36,633 nucleotides of DNA, from the NCBI GenBank assembly GCA_964465295.1, contig CAYXKC010000009.1:1-36633 (forward strand), given 5' to 3'. The DNA is from Methanolacinia sp964465295 (GTDB lineage: Archaea > Halobacteriota > Methanomicrobia > Methanomicrobiales > Methanomicrobiaceae). Position 1 is the stretch's first letter. Each line of letters starts with the position of its first letter. The notes beneath the pieces are model-generated. The model saw only the letters and a program-made list of their open reading frames with translations. It was not told the DNA's origin and made no database searches. Of this stretch, positions 8,650-17,538 are shown one piece after another. The position numbers and the translations under genes were made by a program.

Positions 8650-10014
8650 TCACTCATTCTGGGTTTGAGTTTCATCCTCTTCAATCTTTTCAACCCTTAC
8701 GCCGAGTTCGTGGAGAACTGTCTCAAGGCCTTCCACAAGCTCCCTGCTTTCGACTTTTGTATCCTTTAAATCCCGGACAAGGCTGAGTTCCTGTACAGTG
8801 ACTGCCTTTTTGGTGTCGGCCTTGAGCATTGCAAAGAGATCGTCATCGTCTCCTCCACCCCCGAACGAGAGTGACATGGACTCTTCGCCAGAAACGTCCT
8901 CTGCCCCGATTCCGGGTTTTGTCTGGGACCATTCCTTTGGTGGAGCTGCAAACAGGTCGTCGGATTCTTCGGGAGGAGCGACAACGACATCCTGCGATTC
9001 TTCTTCGGAATCTCCGATCTCGATCTCTTCTTCATCTTCTTCAATATCTATTTCTTCATCAGGTTCTATCTCATCGAGGTCTATCTGGTCTAATTCATCA
9101 AGCTCCTCGTCCTCCAGGTCAAGTCCTGATATATCATCGTCGAGTTCGTCAATATCGCTGAGACTGTCGGTTTTTCCGGTTTCATCACCTGGTTCTTCAA
9201 CTTCACCTGCAGATTCTGGAAATTCGTCATCAGAATCCAGGTCGAAATCAATGCCTTCTTTGGCAAGGATCTCTGCAATTGCAGAATCGGGGATCTCTTC
9301 TTCTCCTCCGGAAGAAGCAAAACCCGCCGGGCTTCCTGTTTTTTGCTCCGCCCCTGGTTCAATCTCCCCGTCATCAGACTCGAAATCTTCGTCTTCAAGT
9401 CCGAGTTCAAGGCCGTCCAATTCGGAGAAATCATCCTCTTCAATTTCCATCTCCCCGTCAGTGGAAATTTCATCTTCCCTTCCTGATTCTACTATTGGCT
9501 CATTTATTGTCTTATCCAGGAGTTCGTCGATCTTTTTGCTCTTATCCTCTTTCTTATCTCCCCGCTTAAGGCCGGCAAAAATCCCCGAGAATAGTGATGG
9601 CTTTTCAGCTGGTTTCTCTTTTTGTAAATTCTCTTTATCAGCAGTCTTTTCGGATCTTTTAAAGGGGAGTTTTTCAATAAGACCGGAAAAGGGGATCTCT
9701 CTCTTCTTCTCACCTGCCGATTCTTTGGTTTTACTATCTTCCGGTGATTTTTGAGCCTTTTCGGTATCGCCTGTTTCCTTTTCGGTTTTTTTAAGAGTTA
9801 TTGGCTGGTTTAATCTCTCCTTAAAACCCGAAAGGTCCTCTTTCAGCTCATCGAAGGAGAGGATCTTCAGTCCGAAGAGCATCACCATTCCTATAACGAG
9901 GGATATGATGAAAACGACAATCGGGCTTAGTTCCATAAAAGTTACTGCTGTCCCGGCGAGGATTATGGTCAGCATCATTATCAGTCTTCTTGTGGAGTCG
10001 TTCATTGTAACCAT
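8650..10014 (-). CDS. Acidic membrane-anchored protein of unknown function between arlJ and cheF
   Basis: 454 residues in three parts: two adjacent membrane helices near residues 11-25 and 28-47 (LIMMLTIILAGTAVTF and VVFIISLVIGMVMLFGL); a long low-complexity region, first Lys/Glu-rich and then extremely Asp/Glu-rich (residues about 160-350), likely disordered; and a conserved-looking C-terminal helical segment near residues 390-450 (MLKADTKKAVTVQELSLV, then a helix around LVEGLETVLHELGV). The ATG overlaps the arlJ stop (TAATG), so the two are translationally coupled. I do not recognise a named family. The position suggests a cytoplasm-facing tether linked to the motor or to chemotaxis, which is inference. 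Confidence 0.8.
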   Translation of the reverse strand: MVTMNDSTRRLIMMLTIILAGTAVTFMELSPIVVFIISLVIGMVMLFGLKILSFDELKEDLSGFKERLNQPITLKKTEKETGDTEKAQKSPEDSKTKESAGEKKREIPFSGLIEKLPFKRSEKTADKENLQKEKPAEKPSLFSGIFAGLKRGDKKEDKSKKIDELLDKTINEPIVESGREDEISTDGEMEIEEDDFSELDGLELGLEDEDFESDDGEIEPGAEQKTGSPAGFASSGGEEEIPDSAIAEILAKEGIDFDLDSDDEFPESAGEVEEPGDETGKTDSLSDIDELDDDISGLDLEDEELDELDQIDLDEIEPDEEIDIEEDEEEIEIGDSEEESQDVVVAPPEESDDLFAAPPKEWSQTKPGIGAEDVSGEESMSLSFGGGGDDDDLFAMLKADTKKAVTVQELSLVRDLKDTKVESRELVEGLETVLHELGVRVEKIEEDETQTQNE

Positions 10015-11612
10015 TATATCGCCTCAAATCCCGGAATTGTAAACAGAGCCCCAACAATCGGTGGAGTTATTATATATACTATTCCTGTCAGGCCAATTAA
10101 AATGCTTCCGAAAAAGTACAGCATCGAATGGTGGCCGCCTTTTACAATCTTTCCTGCAAGTATGTTTGCGATAGTGACAATCATGATGCTGGTTATCAGG
10201 AATGTCTGCATCTTGTCCTCGGGAAAACTCACAAAAATATTGATGGAGCCTCCCATCGAACCTCCGACAGAACTCGTAGATGAGCTTAATGCCGATGCAG
10301 TTTCTTCAAATGTAGTCATTACGCTCTTGATTGCATGCGCCATCGTCAGGAGGATATTGAAAAGAAACGCAAAGATTCCAATCATTGCAATGTGCATTGG
10401 GATTAGAAGTACAATAAAACCTGTAGCAAGCATCTCCCGCTTCTGCCTTAAAAGGGTCTGTTCAAGCATGGAAGTACTGACGATCTGCGATACCTCCGAC
10501 GGGCCTGCACCAAGGTCAACGGAATCACGGAATATGCCGAGATACTTGTAGATGAGGTTGCTTCCGCAGTCCTTTATAAACCTTGCCCATACAAGGCCTT
10601 CGTCAAGTCCTATGTTTAGTTTTGAATAAACGCCGTTGATGTACGGCCCGAGTATTGCAAGTGATTTTCTGTCGACCTCTGCAATTGCAGGCCCGACAGT
10701 CATTCCCATACCCCCCATTATCGATCCAAGACCCCTGATAAAAACAGTGAAGTCCTCATCTCTTGCAATTATGTTCTGGTCGTCAATAAAACCCAGGTAG
10801 CCGAGCGGTGCAAGAAGCACTGCCGTCAGGATACATATGACCCCGAAATTTATGCCCAGCAGCAGCATTAAGATAAAAGAGAGGATAGTCATGGGTATGA
10901 CAATCCTTTCAAATTTCCGGATCAGGTTCTGCTCGTAACTTCCCCCACTCTCAAGCCCGTGTGCCTTCTGGTCGTCCGGGATAGAACGGTACATCGTAAC
11001 AAGCCCGAAGACCGATACGCCGATCGTCAGGAAATATGAAGAGTTAAGGGTCGATTCCAGATCTGTCGGCGCATAGATCGCAACTGAAACCATGATGATT
11101 ATACTTACGATAGTGGCTGAGAGCATAAGCGCGATATACGCATCACCCCATTTCTTCAGCATCTCGACACCCTGTTCGAAATGGTTCCTGTATACGTTTC
11201 TCACGGTTCCAAGTTCCGATTTAATAAACTCCTCGTCCGGCACTCCGGAGTCTATGGAGTTTCCAAACCTGTTGAGAAGACTTTCAAGCAGATTGTTTCT
11301 GACACGATCTGCAACAAGAAGAAGCGCTTCCGCATAGCTGTAATTCCATCTCTTTACGAAGCATTCGACGCGTTTAATTGCTTTTGATGGGATATACTCT
11401 TTTCTTTCGGCAGTATAGGCAAAAATTTCAGGTCTTGATACGTTGGCATAGATGATGGATGCCATGTACGTAATCATGAAAAGGAGGTCATCACCCATCT
11501 TCTTGTTTTCGGTGATGTCGTTTATTTTGTTGAAAATATCTCCAAGAGTGTCCTCAAAGGGCAGCTTTCCCCCGTTTTTTTCCCTCAGGTCGTCTATTGT
11601 ACTCTCGAACAT
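10014..11612 (-). CDS. arlJ: ArlJ (FlaJ), polytopic membrane platform of the archaellum
   Basis: A 532-residue membrane protein of the type IV pilus TadC/GspF-like class that anchors the ArlI motor and filament. It has a cytoplasmic N-terminal half of about 170 residues, then groups of membrane helices (ALMLSATIVSIIIMVSVAI, ILSFILMLLLGI, the stretch with LIPMHIAMIGIFAFLF) and a C-terminal pair near residues 480-525. The long soluble loop between helix groups includes FIRGLGSIMGGMGM and WARFIKDCGSNLIYKYLGI. It lies between arlI and the acidic membrane protein, whose start codon overlaps this stop. Confidence 0.94.
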   Translation of the reverse strand: MFESTIDDLREKNGGKLPFEDTLGDIFNKINDITENKKMGDDLLFMITYMASIIYANVSRPEIFAYTAERKEYIPSKAIKRVECFVKRWNYSYAEALLLVADRVRNNLLESLLNRFGNSIDSGVPDEEFIKSELGTVRNVYRNHFEQGVEMLKKWGDAYIALMLSATIVSIIIMVSVAIYAPTDLESTLNSSYFLTIGVSVFGLVTMYRSIPDDQKAHGLESGGSYEQNLIRKFERIVIPMTILSFILMLLLGINFGVICILTAVLLAPLGYLGFIDDQNIIARDEDFTVFIRGLGSIMGGMGMTVGPAIAEVDRKSLAILGPYINGVYSKLNIGLDEGLVWARFIKDCGSNLIYKYLGIFRDSVDLGAGPSEVSQIVSTSMLEQTLLRQKREMLATGFIVLLIPMHIAMIGIFAFLFNILLTMAHAIKSVMTTFEETASALSSSTSSVGGSMGGSINIFVSFPEDKMQTFLITSIMIVTIANILAGKIVKGGHHSMLYFFGSILIGLTGIVYIITPPIVGALFTIPGFEAI

Positions 11613-11622
11613 CTCTTTCTGC

Positions 11623-13482
11623 CTACATATCTATCTTCAGGAGACCCTGTTTCTTGACCTTTGTCATCATGTGGTATAGATCCCAGAAACCTGTATATCC
11701 TGCCTTATGAAGTCTCTGCAGAACACGGGCTCTCTTTTCGACTTCAAAATAAATATCCGCCCTTTTATGCTCGGGGATACCCAGCATGGTTGCAATCTTG
11801 TTCTCAAGCAGGTAGCTGCTGCCCTTCCCAGGGAAGTCGAATTCGTCGGTTGTAGGGTTCCACACGAACATGGCGATAAACGAGAATCCTCCTGAATCGG
11901 GATCATAACCAACAAGTTCGTTTACACTCAGCATCCGCCGAACTTTCTCGCCACTTGGTCTTGTTACTGCGCTCTGGATTATTACAAGGTTAAGATTATC
12001 AACGTGCGTCATCGGGATGTTTATCGGATCACTGCAGAGACGCTGGATTAACTTTTCAACCGATGATGCGTGGAACGTGCTCATGACAGGATGCCCTGTC
12101 TGCATCGCACCGAATGCCACGGCTCCTTCAGAACCACGAATCTCACCAACAAGGATGTAATTCGGCCTTTGACGAAGGGCGGCACGGAGAAGGTCGAACA
12201 TGGTGATATCGCCTCCATCTCCTTCCCCTTTGCCTTTTCCTTTGGATACCTGGCGTGTCCAGTTCTTATGCGGTACAGTAAGTTCAGGAGTATCTTCAAT
12301 GGTGACTATTTTGCCTTCAGGTGCAATGAAGGCTGTTAGTGCATTCAGGCTTGTCGTTTTACCGCTTGCGGTCTCTCCGCTCATGAAGAGCGACATTCCG
12401 AATTCAATACAGATCCAGAGATATCCTGCAACCATATAATCGGTGGTCTTCCATTCGATCAGCTGGAGGATGCTTGCAGGCTCTTCTGCAAACTTACGAA
12501 TTGTAAAATTACTCCCGTGTTTGGATACCTCGGTCCCGTAGACGATATTGATACGCGATCCGTCGGGAAGTGTTGCATCAACTATAGGATTCCTGTATGT
12601 AATCGGCCTCTTGATCCTCTCGGCCATCTTGATTACGAAGTCGTCGATCTCGTCTGAATACTTGAACTCGACAACCGACTTTAAGCCTTTGAATATCTTA
12701 TGCTCAATGAAGATCGGCCCGACGCCGTCGCATGTAATATCCTCTATGTAAGGGTCGGAAAGGAATGGTTTGAGGATTCCCATATCGATCTTGTCGCGGA
12801 TGAGAAGATATTCGATGGACCTGTACTCGGCAAGTGAGAGTATGACCTTACCCTCGGGAGTCTGCTGGACACTGTGTTTGATATACTTTGCATCCTCTTT
12901 TTGTGCAGTAAAGTCCGTATTCAGGAATTTGATAATTTTATCCTTAAAGCCTGCTTCCTCTCCTTCCAGTGCTGTGAGGTCATCGATGGATTCTTCGGGC
13001 TTTTTAATGTAGATGATCTCCTGTAATACCTTTTTCAGGACCTCGATTCTCTCATCTTCAGTGATAGGATCTTCTTCCAGGGCATCGATAAGATCCACCA
13101 TCTTTTTCTCGATAAGGGGCATCGCCTCTGCTACGGTGTGCATGAAGGAGGGCTCGATAGGAATATAGTAATTCCTGACATCATCCTGGTCGGGAAAAAT
13201 ATGGATGAAGGTGAATTCGTCTACAGGATAGATGATATTGGGGTTCTCCATGCTCTTCCGGTCTCTTTTAAGATCAGAGAAGAAGAGCGGGATTCCATAA
13301 AGGTTTACAGGAAACATCTGGAGGTATTCAAGCAGGTGGGGGCTTTTTGCAACATATTCCTTTGCATTGGCGGGCAGCATCCTGAAGAGTGCCGAAGACT
13401 CGTAATTGGAATAGATATCCTCCTCTTCGTCGATCTCCTCAGGCTGAAAAGGAAGGTTTATATTTGCACTTAAAGCACCCAT
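11623..13482 (-). CDS. arlI: ArlI (FlaI), archaellum assembly and rotation ATPase
   Basis: A 619-residue secretion-type hexameric ATPase that powers both assembly and rotation of the archaellum. Visible motifs: Walker A GETASGKTTSLNAL near residue 370, the Asp box IVTIEDTPEL, Walker B-type ILVGEIRGSEGAVAF and the His box GHPVMSTFHASSVEKL. The N-terminal domain before the ATPase is of normal length. GGGGATGATTG precedes the ATG. Its neighbours arlH and arlJ encode the direct partners in the motor complex. Confidence 0.96.
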   Translation of the reverse strand: MGALSANINLPFQPEEIDEEEDIYSNYESSALFRMLPANAKEYVAKSPHLLEYLQMFPVNLYGIPLFFSDLKRDRKSMENPNIIYPVDEFTFIHIFPDQDDVRNYYIPIEPSFMHTVAEAMPLIEKKMVDLIDALEEDPITEDERIEVLKKVLQEIIYIKKPEESIDDLTALEGEEAGFKDKIIKFLNTDFTAQKEDAKYIKHSVQQTPEGKVILSLAEYRSIEYLLIRDKIDMGILKPFLSDPYIEDITCDGVGPIFIEHKIFKGLKSVVEFKYSDEIDDFVIKMAERIKRPITYRNPIVDATLPDGSRINIVYGTEVSKHGSNFTIRKFAEEPASILQLIEWKTTDYMVAGYLWICIEFGMSLFMSGETASGKTTSLNALTAFIAPEGKIVTIEDTPELTVPHKNWTRQVSKGKGKGEGDGGDITMFDLLRAALRQRPNYILVGEIRGSEGAVAFGAMQTGHPVMSTFHASSVEKLIQRLCSDPINIPMTHVDNLNLVIIQSAVTRPSGEKVRRMLSVNELVGYDPDSGGFSFIAMFVWNPTTDEFDFPGKGSSYLLENKIATMLGIPEHKRADIYFEVEKRARVLQRLHKAGYTGFWDLYHMMTKVKKQGLLKIDM

Positions 13483-13510
13483 TTTTCAATCATCCCCGCT
13501 AATTTCCGGT

Positions 13511-14257
13511 CTATACTCTTGCACTTGAGATCGGTATTATCTTCATGCCGTATCCGGGATGTACTTCGAAAGAAACCAGGTTTCCGGTTGTTTTCCTGGC
13601 ACCTCTTACCTTTACGACCTCCATAACCATTACATATTTATCGCCGACAAGGGCTTTTTTCATGAACAGGTGGGCATCACAGATCGATCTTACGCGTACA
13701 AGAGTGTCCTCTTCAAAGGCGTAGGTATGGAGGGTGATTAGTACAGTCTTCCCATGGTCAACAAGATTTTTGCAGCTTGTCAGGAAAGCCAGAAGATCTG
13801 TCTGTGATGTTGATTCTGTAAGGAGGGTGAGAGAGTCGATGACGATAACCTCTGCATCGCTGTTCCTTATCTTTGCAATGATCCTTTTAAGGATCCCGGT
13901 CATCTCTTCTTCTCCCCATTCAAAGCCGATTGTATGCATCGGGTAGATCTTCAGATATCCCCATGCATAATAATCGGAGATGTCAAGGCTCATCGACTCC
14001 ATCTGGTTCAAAAAACTCTTTGAGGTGTTTTCAGATGTATAGAGGTCGACGTTGAAGCCTGCCTTCATTGCCCCCCAGATGATCTGCTGGGTTATGACAC
14101 TCTTGCCCGTGTCATTTTCCCCCTCGATCAAAGTCAGTGACTGAAGAGGAAGGCCGTCTGCAAGCTTCTTGTCGATCTCCGGATTTCCTGTGGAAAGGAT
14201 CTCCCTTTCTTCCCCACCTAAAAGGTCTCCGAGTTTGCTGTTTTCTGGTCTCTCCAT
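13511..14257 (-). CDS. arlH: ArlH (FlaH), RecA-like ATP-binding motor component
   Basis: A 248-residue RecA/KaiC-like protein forming a ring inside the ArlC/D/E scaffold, binding ATP and ArlI. Walker A is EGENDTGKSVITQQI near residue 42 and Walker B is VIVIDSLTLLTE near residue 138. Length and fold are usual for the family. AGGTGATTTAA precedes the ATG. Known ArlH proteins bind nucleotide with little hydrolysis; nothing in the sequence shows which applies here. Confidence 0.95.
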   Translation of the reverse strand: MERPENSKLGDLLGGEEREILSTGNPEIDKKLADGLPLQSLTLIEGENDTGKSVITQQIIWGAMKAGFNVDLYTSENTSKSFLNQMESMSLDISDYYAWGYLKIYPMHTIGFEWGEEEMTGILKRIIAKIRNSDAEVIVIDSLTLLTESTSQTDLLAFLTSCKNLVDHGKTVLITLHTYAFEEDTLVRVRSICDAHLFMKKALVGDKYVMVMEVVKVRGARKTTGNLVSFEVHPGYGMKIIPISSARV

Positions 14258-14269
14258 TTAAATCACCTT

Positions 14270-14743
14270 TTATATGTATGCAGAATCCGATATTCCGTTA
14301 GGTGTCGTAACCTGAATCCATTTAGGACCATCTCCGGTATATATTACCGAGATGTTCATGATCTCTTTCGGGTCCCATTGTCCGGGGTTAATTATATCCG
14401 GGTTTATAGATTCCTCAGTCCATTTACCCGTTCCTGAGCCGTATGAATAATATAACGGCGGATTTGATGTGCCATTTATCGTATATACATCCATATATTT
14501 AATTTCTGATATGACAACACTCCCGGTATTCTCCATCTCTACGTATACAATCGATCCTGGGGATATTGATGCATTCAGTATGTCGATGGAGGTCCTGACC
14601 CTCTCCTCCTGTTTGTTGATCTGGTCCGTCTGGGCAATCGAAACCACCTGGGCTGTTGTAAGGACGACTCCTACAAGGAAATAGGCTGTTATAATCAGCA
14701 TTATCAGTGCGAATGCCGTTGCAATCAATGATGCACTTGCCAC
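14270..14743 (-). CDS. arlF: ArlF (FlaF)-like stator protein
   Basis: A 157-residue protein if started at the GTG at 14743, giving N-terminus VASASLIATAFAL with a single membrane helix and an outside beta-rich domain, as in ArlF, which anchors the archaellum to the S-layer. This GTG overlaps the arlG stop (TAGTG), typical coupling; a second GTG lies at 14752. Longer in-frame extensions lie inside arlG and look like read-through of that gene. Motifs are weak, so assignment to ArlF over ArlG rests on the N-terminus and gene order; the two names could be swapped. Confidence 0.8.
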   Translation of the reverse strand: MASASLIATAFALIMLIITAYFLVGVVLTTAQVVSIAQTDQINKQEERVRTSIDILNASISPGSIVYVEMENTGSVVISEIKYMDVYTINGTSNPPLYYSYGSGTGKWTEESINPDIINPGQWDPKEIMNISVIYTGDGPKWIQVTTPNGISDSAYI

Positions 14744-14744
14744 A

Positions 14745-15254
14745 CTATCCACTCGTTGTAAATGTTTTAGCCACTGACACTCCTGACGGAAGAACCATCT
14801 GGAAGTACACATACTGGGCGCTTGAACCGGGAGTCTTTGCACTGTTAATCTCGACCATCAGCGTCTCCCTGGGGTCCCAGTAATTATTTGCCGTCTCTTC
14901 AAGAACGCTGTATCTCCATTCCCCGTCGTCAAGTGTTCCGGAAAGATCCAGGGTAAGATATTCGAAATCCCCTTCCTGGCCGAAGAATGCATCCGATATG
15001 GAGAGATCGTTCTTCGCGATTCTTGCAGTCCCGATATTTTTAATCCAGATCTTTGCATTTGTATCCGATGTGCCAGATGCAAATGTATTGATAATCTTGA
15101 TTTCAGTACGTAAACGTTCATCGGCAGACTGGGACGATTCTGAAAATGTGGATGAGGCCTGGTAGATTATCGGGAAAAAGGCATTTATCAGTACTGCCGC
15201 AGCCACAATTGCGGTAATCAGGAATATCGCCGTTGCAAACGTTTCACTGGACAT
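14745..15254 (-). CDS. arlG: ArlG (FlaG)-like stator protein
   Basis: A 169-residue protein with one N-terminal membrane helix (TFATAIFLITAIVAAAVLI) followed by an outside beta-sandwich-type domain with features such as KIWIKNIGTARI and a DAFFGQEGDF loop, as in ArlG proteins that form the periplasmic-side fibre capping the motor. It ends FTTSG. It follows arlCDE by 10 bases and overlaps the next gene. The archaellin-like N-terminus has no charged prepeptide, so it is probably not processed by the prearchaellin peptidase. Confidence 0.82.
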   Translation of the reverse strand: MSSETFATAIFLITAIVAAAVLINAFFPIIYQASSTFSESSQSADERLRTEIKIINTFASGTSDTNAKIWIKNIGTARIAKNDLSISDAFFGQEGDFEYLTLDLSGTLDDGEWRYSVLEETANNYWDPRETLMVEINSAKTPGSSAQYVYFQMVLPSGVSVAKTFTTSG

Positions 15255-15264
15255 TTAATACACT

Positions 15265-16098
15265 TCAGATCTTTTCCAGAAGTTCGATCCAGTCCTCTTC
15301 AGATGCTGAATCTTCTTTTAATTCTTTTTTTGTATCGCTCTCTACGTTCTCCTTCTTATCCATTATCACTTCTATCATTTCACGGTCTAATGATGAATCT
15401 TCAGGTATTAATATTCTGTTAAGGAGGTAAAGTTCTGAAACAAACTCCTCAGAGCTGATCTCATGAAAATCCCCGATTGATTCGGGCATAAGCCGGGCCA
15501 TCTCGTTGATCTGCCTGCAGGCTTCATCTGATATATAACCCATCTTTTGATAGGTTCCGGTCATTATCTCCAGTCTGTCATGACCGTATTTTTTCACCAT
15601 CCTCGATACCCATTCAAAGAGCTGGTGAAGTTTCTGGAGACGGGGCCTCTCCGAGGGTTTTGTCCCGGATGGAACAGGCATTGCCGTAGTCCTGATCTCC
15701 TCGTATCTTTGCATGAGATCCGAGAGGACCTTTTCATCTTCTTCCGGTGCGGCAGTTCGTTCTTCTTTGGAATAACCTGCTTCTTTCTCCTTTTTTCTCT
15801 CCTTTTGGGTTACAGGTTTTTCTAACGGTTCTTCTAGCTCTTCTTCAATCTCCGGTTGGGGGATCTCAGCGATTTTATCATCCGTCTTTCCAGGCAGTTC
15901 AGCAACAGGAGGTAAAGCTGTAGCGATGATGAAAGGGTTGTCCATCTCGTTCATCCTCTCCCTGAGATCGATCAGGAGTTTTTTTACTGATTTTTTAAGT
16001 AGATCAACCTCGTCCTGGAGATTCTGGAGCTTCACTTCAGGGTCGTCAGCTGAAGCTGTAGATAGAATATGATCAACCTGGGACTGATTAACTGCCAT
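15265..16098 (-). CDS. ArlCDE fusion (FlaC/D/E), cytoplasmic motor scaffold
   Basis: A 277-residue cytoplasmic protein. The N-terminal 60 residues form a coiled coil (VKLQNLQDEVDLLKKSVKK) like FlaC; a charged linker rich in Glu/Lys/Pro follows; the C-terminal half carries the FlaD/E domain (LHQLFEWVSRMVKKYG, then GYISDEACRQINEMARLM). One protein thus replaces the three separate ArlC, ArlD and ArlE of Methanococcus. It is the expected docking site of CheF. I placed the start at the ATG at 16098: a TATA-like box centred about 27-29 bases upstream would start the mRNA at or near this ATG (leaderless). The in-frame GTG at 16122 lies within the promoter. Confidence 0.9.
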   Translation of the reverse strand: MAVNQSQVDHILSTASADDPEVKLQNLQDEVDLLKKSVKKLLIDLRERMNEMDNPFIIATALPPVAELPGKTDDKIAEIPQPEIEEELEEPLEKPVTQKERKKEKEAGYSKEERTAAPEEDEKVLSDLMQRYEEIRTTAMPVPSGTKPSERPRLQKLHQLFEWVSRMVKKYGHDRLEIMTGTYQKMGYISDEACRQINEMARLMPESIGDFHEISSEEFVSELYLLNRILIPEDSSLDREMIEVIMDKKENVESDTKKELKEDSASEEDWIELLEKI

Positions 16099-16120
16099 AG
16101 TTAATATGTGTTTAATGTTC

Positions 16121-16133
16121 ACTATTTAAAAGG
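16121..16133 (-). promoter_or_regulatory. TATA promoter for the arlCDE-arlGFHIJ unit
   Basis: Minus-strand CCTTTTAAATAGT has a BRE-like purine/pyrimidine edge and TTTAAATA centred near 16127, about 28 bases before the ATG at 16098. That spacing predicts transcription starting at the A of the ATG. Confidence 0.55.
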
Positions 16134-16194
16134 CTTTTTTTAATGGCATACCCTGTTAGAAATATATTCTAGAAAACGCCGGATTTATGGCAAA

Positions 16195-16226
16195 TTCTTT
16201 TCACGATATGGCAGGTTTGAAAAGAA
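16195..16226. promoter_or_regulatory. 9-bp inverted repeat between archaellin genes and arlCDE
   Basis: TTCTTTTCA (16195-16203) and TGAAAAGAA (16218-16226) are exact inverse copies 14 bases apart. They lie upstream of the arlCDE promoter and after the last archaellin. They could be an operator or part of a terminator; nothing decides between these. Confidence 0.35.
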
Positions 16227-16247
16227 ACTTACAACTGTGGGAGGACA

Positions 16248-16262
16248 GGAGAAAAAATTTGA
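16248..16262 (-). terminator. U-tract terminator after the archaellin genes
   Basis: Minus-strand sequence AAATTTTTTCTCC follows the stop of the third archaellin within about 10 bases, as in archaeal intrinsic termination. It supports a separate, probably abundant, archaellin transcript. Confidence 0.45.
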
Positions 16263-16266
16263 TTGA

Positions 16267-16884
16267 TTAATACAGGATATTTATCTTCTGTATTCTTGCA
16301 GGCGCGGTTCTTTTAATTGAATATGCCGCACCAAGCTCGGGTCTGATTTCTATGCTAAAGTCCTTATTTCTGCCAATATGGTTTGGCGTATCCAGTTTTA
16401 CGTAAATCGTGAACTGCTCCTGGTTTTCCATTAGAGCCCCGGTGTCACCGTTCTGGATATCGATAATTCCCCATTCATTGGATACAATTGCTGTCTTTTC
16501 AACTCTTACGTCGTTTGCCGAGCTTGTTATCGAAGATGAACGGTCGACCTTTGTGACATTGTCACTGCTTGCAAATGTAATAGTGGTCTTTGCAAAATCG
16601 ATCGGGCTTCCGCCGGCCGTTAGACCTGTGACAAACATTATCGCATCAATCTTCGAGTTCATTCCGTCGTTCATCGTGCTGTTTCCAAAAACATCTCCAA
16701 GAATTTCAAGGCTCGATGATGTCATATCAACACTGGAATAAACGGTCTCCTGCGCCTTTTGTGTCGTGAAGAAACCGGCTCCAAGCACAACATAAGAAAA
16801 TACCGAAGCAACGACAACAAATGCGATAAGAACAATAGCAGCTTCAAGACCGGTAAAGGCTTCGTTAAAACGGGAGTCTTTCAT
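16267..16884 (-). CDS. Archaellin (third copy)
   Basis: A 205-residue archaellin. The conserved N-terminal helix FTGLEAAIVLIAFVVVASVF follows a short charged prepeptide (MKDSRFNEA), which the prearchaellin peptidase would remove. The residue before the cut is Ala, while the other two archaellins have Gly. The outer domain carries NST and NVT sequons, the sites used for N-glycosylation of archaellins. Like the other copies it ends near KINILY. It is the last gene of the archaellin group and is followed by a U-tract. Confidence 0.95.
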   Translation of the reverse strand: MKDSRFNEAFTGLEAAIVLIAFVVVASVFSYVVLGAGFFTTQKAQETVYSSVDMTSSSLEILGDVFGNSTMNDGMNSKIDAIMFVTGLTAGGSPIDFAKTTITFASSDNVTKVDRSSSITSSANDVRVEKTAIVSNEWGIIDIQNGDTGALMENQEQFTIYVKLDTPNHIGRNKDFSIEIRPELGAAYSIKRTAPARIQKINILY

Positions 16885-16913
16885 TGATTAACCGACCTCA
16901 AAAAAAGTTGGTT

Positions 16914-17534
16914 TTAGTAGAGAATGTTAATTGCCTCTATCTTCTCAGGTCCCTTGCGGTTGATACCGTAGGATGCACCTGTCGGGGGCTTTACCTCGAT
17001 ACTGAACCTCTCGTTGGGGAGAACGGTTGCAGTGTCGATGTTTGCATAGATTGTGAACTGCTCCTGGTTTTCAAGGAGCGATCCCTTGTCGTTATCATCA
17101 TTCTCTATGTCTATGATTCCCCATCCGTCTTCAGCGACTAAAGCCATTGTAGTCCTTACATCTGCTGCCGAACTGTCAATGTTTGAGTCCCTGTCAAGAT
17201 CGACGATCTGGGATGTGTTTCTTACAAGCAGGTTTGTGTTTGCAAAGTCAACTGCTGATCCGCCTGCTGTAAGTCCTACAACAAATCTTACACCGGTGAT
17301 CTCTTTATCGTCGAGATCTCCGTATCCATAAACGTCGCCGAGTACTTCAAGGCTCGATGATGCCATGTCAACACTGGAGTAAACGGTTTCCTGTGCCTTC
17401 TGTGTTGTGAAGAAACCTGCTCCGAGTACTACATACGAGAATACCGCGGCTACGACAACGAATGCAATAAGCACGATCGCTGCCTCAAGACCTGTGAATC
17501 CTTCTTCTGATTTAAACATCTTCATTATCATCAT
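16914..17534 (-). CDS. Archaellin (second copy)
   Basis: A 206-residue archaellin with prepeptide ending KSEEG before FTGLEAAIVLIAFVVVAAVF. It is nearly identical to the first copy over the N-terminal 45 residues and diverges in the surface-exposed middle, which has an NTS sequon. The C-terminus KIEAINILY matches the third copy. It starts four bases after the stop of the first archaellin, so the two are translated from one message. The start at MMIMKMF is uncertain by up to four residues. Confidence 0.95.
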   Translation of the reverse strand: MMIMKMFKSEEGFTGLEAAIVLIAFVVVAAVFSYVVLGAGFFTTQKAQETVYSSVDMASSSLEVLGDVYGYGDLDDKEITGVRFVVGLTAGGSAVDFANTNLLVRNTSQIVDLDRDSNIDSSAADVRTTMALVAEDGWGIIDIENDDNDKGSLLENQEQFTIYANIDTATVLPNERFSIEVKPPTGASYGINRKGPEKIEAINILY

Positions 17535-17538
17535 CTCC

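Noticed and set aside
8798..9754. 318-codon Ser-rich open frame on the plus strand
   Set aside because: It is the mirror of the Asp/Glu-rich stretch of the acidic membrane protein (GAY codons read as Ser on the other strand). No start context, and no family.
14753..14842. Upstream extension of the ArlF frame
   Set aside because: Lies wholly within arlG and lacks the features of an ArlF N-terminus; GTG at 14743 fits better.
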